The notes beneath the pieces were generated by a model. The model made no database searches and was not told the origin of the DNA. It worked only from the letters and a program-made list of their open reading frames with translations. This document shows, one piece after another, positions 57,595-64,000 of a DNA stretch of 64,000 nucleotides. A program made the position numbers and the translations under genes. Origin of the DNA: Dactylonectria macrodidyma (lineage: Eukaryota; Ascomycota; Sordariomycetes; Hypocreales; Nectriaceae); contig JAGMUV010000001.1 of NCBI GenBank assembly GCA_020744425.1, positions 6,510,001 to 6,574,000 on the forward strand. Direction: 5' to 3'. The stretch's first letter is position 1. The number at the start of each line of letters is the position of its first letter.

Positions 57595-59421
57595 TTAAGT
57601 AAATGGTAGAATGACATGACTCGGGAAATCCTGACCAATATGGACGCGATGCTCTCCCTTGTTGTCTAGATGATCCAACGAACCAAAGTTGCTCACTCCA
57701 AAACTACGTCCACTGACAACCACACGCAGAGACTCGCCTGCCTCATACTCAATCCCCATAGCCCAAATTCCGATGTCAAGTCTGACGATCTCCCCTGGCT
57801 TGATCTTCTCCTCGATCTCATGGGGATGGAATGGCCAATGAGGATGCATGCTCCTAGTCTCATCAATTTTGCGATGTGATGCTCGGAGTATCCCAAGTGG
57901 GCCTCTGTACAGTACGACCTCTGTCTTCTCCTCCGGTTTCATCTCATCAAATGATGACACTGGAATCGACTTCCAGGGGATGTTCAAGTTGTACATGACC
58001 TCACCCTTGGCATCCAGCTTCTCGATGAGCACGTAGACATCCATGTCGTCATAGTCGGGGCATGACATGAACAAAACGGCTTTTGGCAAGCCGACAAGCC
58101 GAGTGGTGCTCTCAAACCGGTGGGTCATCTTGACGCAGTCGTCGGTCTCGCTGTTGTAACTGAGAAAGTCTGTTCCGGTCGTTGGTGGCTCAAGAGAAGA
58201 CTGCCCATTTGCCGTGAAGTACAGCTTTTTGTACTCTGTCCGAGCTAAGGGAAACACATCTTCGACAATGTTCTCATACGCCTGTGGTAGTTTATTTCCA
58301 AACCTGAGAACTGACATTCTGATGCGCGGCGTCTTTTCCCAGCCGTTATCTTCTCCCTTTAGAAAATGATCAAAGAACGATAAGAGCTCGGGGTTGGCCT
58401 CTGGATTGCCCCAAAGATCATACCATTCTTGCCATGGGTGCCATCGCAGCCATTTATCGGGTGTGTCAACCTCCAGATATCCTCGGATAGCGCCCATACC
58501 GTGCATTGTGTTAGTCCATGTGCCGGTGATGTAGGTCGGGATGTTGATGCGCTTCATATCAGGTCTCTTGTCATTCCACCAAGAGTTGGCGAGAGGATGT
58601 TGTTTGAACATCTCTCGGAAGCTTTCGATGCCGTTTCGACCTTGGAGCATGTATTTGACGATCAGCTTGTCGAAAAGGTCGCCCGCATAAATGCCTCCAC
58701 GCGCGAATTGCTCGCGGTAGAGATCGCCGCAACCCTCCCAAGGTGCAATGGCCTTGAGGCTGGGAGGTCTGAGAGCGGCAATGAACCATTGGATAATTGC
58801 AAGGTGAGAGTTTCCAGCCAAGCCAACAGCGCCGTTGCACCAGGGCATTTTTGCGACTGCCTCAATAGCGTCATATCCATCTTCAGCTTCCTGTGAGCCC
58901 ATGATGGCCATGATGCCCTCACTGTCGCCGGTTCCTCTCGAGTCAACGTTGACAATAGCGTAGCCTCTTGGTACCCAGTCGGCAGGGTCGGGCGCCTCGA
59001 ACTTCTCAAGTCCTGACAAGGTTCCAGAAGGAATTCCAAGGTTCCATGGCACCATGAGGTCAAGCGACATTAAGCCATTGAACTTCTTTCCAAAGGGTGA
59101 CCAGCAGACAATAGCTGGAACTGGTTCATCGCTATGGGGAGGCCGCAGGACATCCGCGTACACGGTGATGCCGTCTCGCATCTTGATGGCTACATCGTGC
59201 TCAACGAGAATGTCGGAGGGAATTGCTCGTGCATGCTGGTGTGATGACTTCCAACCAGCGGGGAGTGTTTCAGTCCGAGGATTGAAGCCCACGTAGCCGC
59301 CCTTGCCAGCTTCAGGCGAACTGAGCGGTTCAATGGGAATGGTAAACTGGGGTTTTGAGGAGCTCATCTTGTGAAACCTTGATGCAAAGAAATGAAGAGT
59401 AGGGAGCTGCAGGCGGAGCAT
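57595..59421 (-). CDS. CocE/NonD family hydrolase (X-Pro dipeptidyl-peptidase-like)
   Basis: A single exon of 608 residues starts at ATG 59421; a second ATG (59367) gives 590 residues. The alpha/beta-hydrolase part has the oxyanion strand AIVCWSPFGKKF, the family mark NVDSRGTGDSEG (about 159-169), the nucleophile elbow LAGNSHLA (Ser205) and a His in RWHPWQEW (328). Where bacterial CocE has the triad Asp (GW.D), this protein has GTWTN, so the Asp is not obvious. The C-terminal jelly-roll (LDIGIWAMGIEYEAGESLRV) belongs to the X-Pro dipeptidyl-peptidase C-domain. It cuts an ester or amide of a small molecule. It shares a 424-bp divergent promoter with the dioxygenase gene. Confidence 0.9.
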   Translation of the reverse strand: MLRLQLPTLHFFASRFHKMSSSKPQFTIPIEPLSSPEAGKGGYVGFNPRTETLPAGWKSSHQHARAIPSDILVEHDVAIKMRDGITVYADVLRPPHSDEPVPAIVCWSPFGKKFNGLMSLDLMVPWNLGIPSGTLSGLEKFEAPDPADWVPRGYAIVNVDSRGTGDSEGIMAIMGSQEAEDGYDAIEAVAKMPWCNGAVGLAGNSHLAIIQWFIAALRPPSLKAIAPWEGCGDLYREQFARGGIYAGDLFDKLIVKYMLQGRNGIESFREMFKQHPLANSWWNDKRPDMKRINIPTYITGTWTNTMHGMGAIRGYLEVDTPDKWLRWHPWQEWYDLWGNPEANPELLSFFDHFLKGEDNGWEKTPRIRMSVLRFGNKLPQAYENIVEDVFPLARTEYKKLYFTANGQSSLEPPTTGTDFLSYNSETDDCVKMTHRFESTTRLVGLPKAVLFMSCPDYDDMDVYVLIEKLDAKGEVMYNLNIPWKSIPVSSFDEMKPEEKTEVVLYRGPLGILRASHRKIDETRSMHPHWPFHPHEIEEKIKPGEIVRLDIGIWAMGIEYEAGESLRVVVSGRSFGVSNFGSLDHLDNKGEHRVHIGQDFPSHVILPFT

Positions 59422-59594
59422 AGATCAATGGCATGGAGGGCTATTGCATCTAGAACCTCTCGGGACTTTTATCATCAAATAATGATAGAGCCTACTAAAG
59501 CGCCCACTTTCCATCGGCAACTTCACTCACAGTACTAATCCATCCCCAGTTGCCGATGAGAAAGCCACGGGTCCACGGGGAGGAGGCCTGCGAT

Positions 59595-59641
59595 CGGATC
59601 GGAATCGGAGTGGCGACATCACCACATTCCGAACCGAGCCG
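59595..59641. promoter_or_regulatory. Inverted CGG/CCG cluster in a divergent promoter
   Basis: CGG occurs at 59595, 59600 and 59606, and CCG at 59629, 59634 and 59639, so three half-sites face three on the other strand. Spacings are 5-6 bp within each side. The place is midway between the hydrolase (start 59421) and dioxygenase (start 59846) genes. Fungal Zn2Cys6 regulators bind paired CGG half-sites, so this may be the common operator. Confidence 0.5.
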
Positions 59642-59845
59642 AAAATGTGCGGGTGGCCCATGTACCATCACAAGAATAGAAGGCTTCTCTATTAGCATAT
59701 ATGAAGCTGAGCGTAGACTGCCAATGGCATAAGATTTTGGATTGTCATCAGAAACACAATCATTCGTGAGCACTGAGCCATTGCGCCCATTTTACCTTTA
59801 CTTCACGCTTGTATCAGTTTGCAACATCCACAACAAATTATCGCA

Positions 59846-60978
59846 ATGGGTATCAATACCGATCCAAGCTCCTCCTACAAGACTAGCCAAGTGTTAGTCG
59901 ACGCTCCAAGCCAAGCATCCAAGGCTCGAATCGCCCAGCCTTCGGGTCCCAATAGAGTGTTTACAGACGCCAACGCCACATTTGGCGATTGGAGAGATGA
60001 CTTGGTCCGCGATGGCTTCGTCGTCGTCAAGGGTGCTATTCCTCAGCAGAGAGCCGAGGCGTACCGAGAGGATATGATGACATACCTGGAGACTTTGTAA
60101 GTTGTCACCATCTCCATCTGTTGAGAAGTACCTAGCTAACGCTTCATCACAGCTCTGGCGGACTCGGTTTCGACCGCAACGATCCTTCGACCATGAAGCA
60201 AGAAAACCTGCCCGTTATTACCGAAAAGGGCATGATTCTCGGATACGGCATCGCACACGAGACCTTCACGTGGAATATCCGCCAGGAGCCCGGCGTCGTC
60301 GAGGCTTTCGAGCGTGTCTACGACACCAAGGACCTGATTGTCTCCTTCGACGCCGTCAACATGTCTTTCCCCGGGCGTACCGACGTCAAGCCCAACAAGC
60401 CGTGGCCTCATCAGGACCAAGACCCCGAGAAGCCTGGATTTCGTTGCCTGCAGGGTCTCGTCAACCTCTTCCCCAACGGGGATGAGGATGGCGGTTTGAT
60501 CGTGTGCAAGGGTGCCCACCTCCTCAGCGAGGAGTTTCACGAGGAATTCAAGAACGAGGAGAACAAGATCTGGGCGTGGACCAAGGAGTGGTATGGCTTC
60601 ACAGAGGAGGGCATGCAGTGGCTCAAGAACAAAGGCTGCGAATGGATCAAGGTGAACGCCGAGCCTGGAGATCTGCTGCTCTGGGACAGCCGCACGCCTC
60701 ACTACAATCTCAGCCCCAAGGGTCAGACGCCGCGCTTCTGCGCCTACACATGCTACATGCCCGTGGCAGAGGCGACGGCTGAGGATTTACGTCGCAAGAA
60801 GGAGGCGTTTGACAACATGCAGAGCACAACTCACTGGCCCAATGCCATGCATGTTGGAGGACCACCAGTGTTGCGCAATGGGGAGCCGTGTCCGTATAAC
60901 ACGGGCAAGCCGAGACAGCGGCCGGTTCTCCAGAGCCGCGGGTATGAGCTGACGGGTATTCCGTACATTCAGGTCTAG
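59846..60978 (+). CDS. PhyH-type Fe(II)/2-oxoglutarate dioxygenase
   Basis: Hydroxylates or otherwise oxidises a small molecule using iron, oxygen and 2-oxoglutarate. Exons 59846-60096 and 60153-60978 join in phase (56-bp intron) to give 358 residues. The facial triad is visible: WPHQDQD (His170, Asp172) and DSRTPHYNLSPKGQTPR (His267), with Arg278 to hold 2-oxoglutarate. The segment LVRDGFVVVKGAI near residue 55 is the usual start of the phytanoyl-CoA dioxygenase fold. No targeting signal is seen, so it is cytosolic. Its divergent pairing with the CocE hydrolase and closeness to the GMC oxidase and MFS genes suggests one pathway; the substrate is unknown. Confidence 0.92.
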
Positions 60979-61887
60979 GTATAGTCGTCGCCTAGGACAT
61001 CGTATCGTGTATTATTTGAGTAGAGGAAATTGGACAATCTTTAGGTAGTCAACAAAACAAATCTACAGTCAATGAGTCTTACTATCATACGTCGTACTGT
61101 TCCCTTCACGCACAGGTATGACTCGTTTCGTTCTTTCAGGTTGAGCTGGCCAGGATATCTTGATCGTGGATCAATATGTCACACATCTTCTCTAGCATCA
61201 TCCCAGCTCAACGCAAATAAGGAAGGTAATGCGTGATAACTGCTTCAATCCACCGCAAAGAAGACGTCTACACTCAGTTTAAAATTGGGAAACTCACTTC
61301 ATCTGTGGTCAAGCACGAATCAGATATCCCAGGAAACATCACACCATGACTGACCCATAACGCGTAAGCTACTCAAAAGGTCTCCGTCACTCCCGTGGGG
61401 AATGAAATCGGCATCTCTTAGCGTCGTGCGAAGCGATCTCCGATTCGCCGCACAATTCCGATGTTACAAGGATGATAGACATGACATTGCATCAACACCC
61501 GACCCGGGTCCGAGCCCTCAGCCTCAGGTATCCATTCGTCCAATAAATCCTTTGTCTGGGGCCTTCTTGAGTAGGCTTTCCTGCATGAAGACAGATCCCC
61601 GGGTCGGCATGTGGAGTGTGGGGGGATCTGAACGCGGGGTAGTGAAGCCTCAAGATGGTCTAGCTATTTGGTTGACCAGTCGGAGTCGAGCAATTACCGA
61701 AGGCGAGTGAAGAAACCGACTTACCGAGCCGACCACGTTAAAGCACGCTTGTCAGAGAAGTCGTTTTCTAACAAGGAAGCCATCTTGCTTCAACAACATC
61801 ATGTCGATGCTTAAATACATCATGGGCATCGACCCATCGTCTCGATCCAGCCTCTGACCACACAGCACTCCAATTCATCCCATCAAC
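60979..61887. other. Intergenic, nothing recognised
   Basis: It covers the 3' end of the dioxygenase gene and the promoter of the MFS gene. A 102-codon frame at 61402-61710 (+) has no motif. Confidence 0.45.
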
Positions 61888-63765
61888 ATGTCCATCGCAG
61901 GATCGAGAGAGAAGGAGGGACCAGAACTCGACGCCATCGAAGACATCGGCAACAATGGGAGCCACAATCACGGGTCAGGAACTGTGAACCTGTATCAGGA
62001 CGGTTCTGTCGTGTTGATCCCAACACCAAGTCCCGATCCCAAAGGTTCGTTCTTTTCATGTTCCATCTCCCAGCCCTTGCTAGGATAGATATTCGTTCTC
62101 TATTGTCAGGATTCGCAGATAATGCTATCAAGTGCTGACTGAATTTTGTCGCTTTTTTAGATCCCCTCAACCTCCCACTATGGCGCAAGTACATGGTCAT
62201 TCTCCTCGTCGGACTCTACTCCGCAATTTCCGTCCTGGGAACCTCCGGAATGGGCGCTGTATATCCCGAGGTCTTGCAGCTATACCCCAACGATGATCCC
62301 GCTCGAGTCAGCGACCTGCTTACATATCCGACTCTTTTCATGGGTATCGGCAACCTACTGTCGATGCCCATCGCCGAAGCTGTTGGCCGTCGCCCAGTCT
62401 TTCTCTTTTCCATCGTCCTTCTCGTCGCGTCTGGCATCTGGTGTGCTTGCTCAGGTCACTCCTTGGAAAGCCACATGGCGGGACGCAGCATCTTCAGCAT
62501 GGCAGCTGGTCAGAGTGAAGCCTTGGCTCCGTTGATGGTGCAGGAAATACATTTTCTGCACGAGCATGGAACCAAGTTGGCGTACTTTGTCGGTGTTCAG
62601 ACGACAGTTACCGCTTCTTTGTTTGTTGCCACGACTTACATCGTGCCGGCTATTGGCATGCACTGGTGGTACGGCATCATGACAATTATCAATGGGCTCA
62701 TCCTCATCCTGTCCTTCTTCTTCGTCACTGAGAGTCAATTCGGCCGACCTCAGGGCGCCACAGGTAACCCCATCTGCACTCTTCTCTATTCACTGAAATA
62801 TCATCTAACCTTGTGGTACAGACGGTGTTGTGCGCTTGAGGCTTGATAAGAATGGCAACGTGTCGCGCGAAGGCACCGAGGACTTCATTTTCCAAGTCAC
62901 CACTCGGCAAGAGGGCTTTCTCCAACCCGAAAAGTTTGGGCCCCGAACTTGGCGAGACGACTTGCGCATCTTCCATTTCAAACCCAACTGGAAAGCCACA
63001 ATCATCTTTTACAAGGAGACTGCGCAGGCACTAGCACTTCCCACCATCATGTGGATGCTTCTCCTCAACGGCGCCTTCTTGGCACTCTACGTGTATCAAG
63101 CATCGACCTTTGCAGTTATTTTGTCCATGCCCCCCTACTTGTTCAAGTCTGCATGGCTAGGCTTTGTCCAACTTGTGCAAGTCCTCGACTGCGTCATCAT
63201 GGTTCCATTGCTAGGCTTTGGCTCTGATTATCTTGTCAAAAGGCTCAGTAGACATCGCAATGGCGTCTTCGAGGTAAGTCCTCAGCTCCAACGGTTCCCT
63301 AACGAACTGCTCTCTAACCACTTACTTCAGCCCGAGTATCGTCTCATCACTTTGTTCGTTCCAGCCGTTGCTGCTATCGCCTCCTGTGTCATCTACGGCC
63401 GCGCGGCCGCCTCTCCCCAAGACTGGTCTTGGATGGCCATCGTGGCGCCGTACCACCTTGGCTACTTTGCCTTCTTGGGTGTCAACCTCATCGGAATCAC
63501 GTTTGCTGTCGACAGCTTCCCAAGCAAGGCAGGGCCCATGCTTCTCGTCATCTGTGCTGGCCGAGGGTTCATCTCATTTGGACTCAGCTATTCCACCGTT
63601 CCTCTCATCGGCTCGCTTGGTTATGATGGCGCCATGAACATTTATGCAATCATCTGCGGTGTGCTCAGTGGACTCGGAATTCCTGCGTATCTCGTTGGAA
63701 AGCGTGTTCGGTTGTGGGCGAAACGACACTATTGGCCAAATGATGAGGATCATACCCACGCATAG
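61888..63765 (+). CDS. Major facilitator superfamily transporter
   Basis: Exons 61888-62044, 62161-62763, 62822-63273 and 63331-63765 join in phase to give 548 residues. The last intron (63274-63330) is 57 nt and free of stops, so keeping it would add 19 residues. Twelve helices are expected. The N-terminus has the DPLNLPLWRKY motif seen before helix 1 in many fungal MFS drug/small-molecule transporters, motif A is AEAVGRRPVFLF, and helix 4-5 has SMAAGQSEALAPLMVQEIHF. The central loop (about 255-320) is long and charged. The plasma membrane is the likely place. As neighbour of the oxidase, hydrolase and dioxygenase genes it may carry the pathway's substrate or product. Confidence 0.9.
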
Positions 63766-64000
63766 TTTTGGGCAATGTAGTAACGTGGCATGGTTTGACA
63801 ACATGATGCCTCAAGTCGGCACTGATAAGATAATCGCGAATATCCTCGATTTGAAATGACCATCATCCGTCATACAAGCCATCAACTCGAATGTCAAGCC
63901 AATGTCAGATGCACCAGATTGGCAAGCACAGTTATACTCACTTATTCTTCTATTAAATCATATTTAAAAGAATCCTCATCTAACTGAAGTCGCCATCCCT

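Overview
This window looks like nuclear DNA from a filamentous ascomycete (Pezizomycotina, probably a Sordariomycete). The genes have short GT-AG introns of about 47-114 bp, often with a CTAAC-like branch site. The gene families are typical of such fungi: rhodopsin-domain 7TM proteins, a Zn2Cys6-type regulator, GH28 polygalacturonase, DUF7704, HeLo and ankyrin proteins, and an OTT_1508-like deaminase. I saw no tRNA, rRNA, CRISPR array or intact transposon. Where splice phases could be checked by hand I give exon coordinates; all are predictions from sequence alone. Family assignments rest on recognised motifs, not on a search.

Layout. 0-7 kb: the C-terminal half of a fungal transcription factor, a peroxisome-like copper amine oxidase, a decayed repeat-bearing spacer and a six-exon rhodopsin-domain membrane protein. 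7.5-13.4 kb: a divergent pair, a protein kinase-ankyrin protein (-) and a HeLo-pseudokinase protein (+), with a duplicated 110-bp block between their starts. 13.5-27.8 kb: gene-poor, with a wrecked aspartic peptidase, a 7TM orphan, a small secreted protein, an atypical zinc-finger protein and a DUF7704 protein. 27.8-39.8 kb: an MFS transporter, an OTT_1508-type deaminase, a three-finger C2H2 gene interrupted by a stop, a HerA/FtsK-like ATPase, a decayed ankyrin-family gene and a Cdc24-like RhoGEF without PB1. 40.9-49.3 kb: an endopolygalacturonase, a relic of a STAND/HeLo-like N-terminal domain, an F-box protein with an acidic tail beyond its stop, a Cys-rich mini-gene with a repeat-built leader, and an unidentified relic reading frame. 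50.7-53.7 kb: two membrane proteins. 55.6-63.8 kb: a compact group of GMC oxidoreductase, CocE/NonD hydrolase, PhyH-type dioxygenase and MFS transporter that looks like one metabolic unit.

Two themes stand out. First, the window is rich in families linked to fungal self/non-self and programmed-death responses (HeLo, ankyrin-kinase, a STAND N-terminal relic, a deaminase, a HerA-like ATPase). The kinase-ankyrin / HeLo-pseudokinase pair has the logic of a RIPK-MLKL-like sensor-executor unit; this is inference. Second, several genes are freshly broken by in-frame stops with the frame otherwise kept, as expected of a fast-evolving accessory region. The oxidoreductase-hydrolase-dioxygenase-transporter group shares a divergent promoter carrying a symmetric CGG/CCG cluster of the kind bound by Zn2Cys6 regulators.
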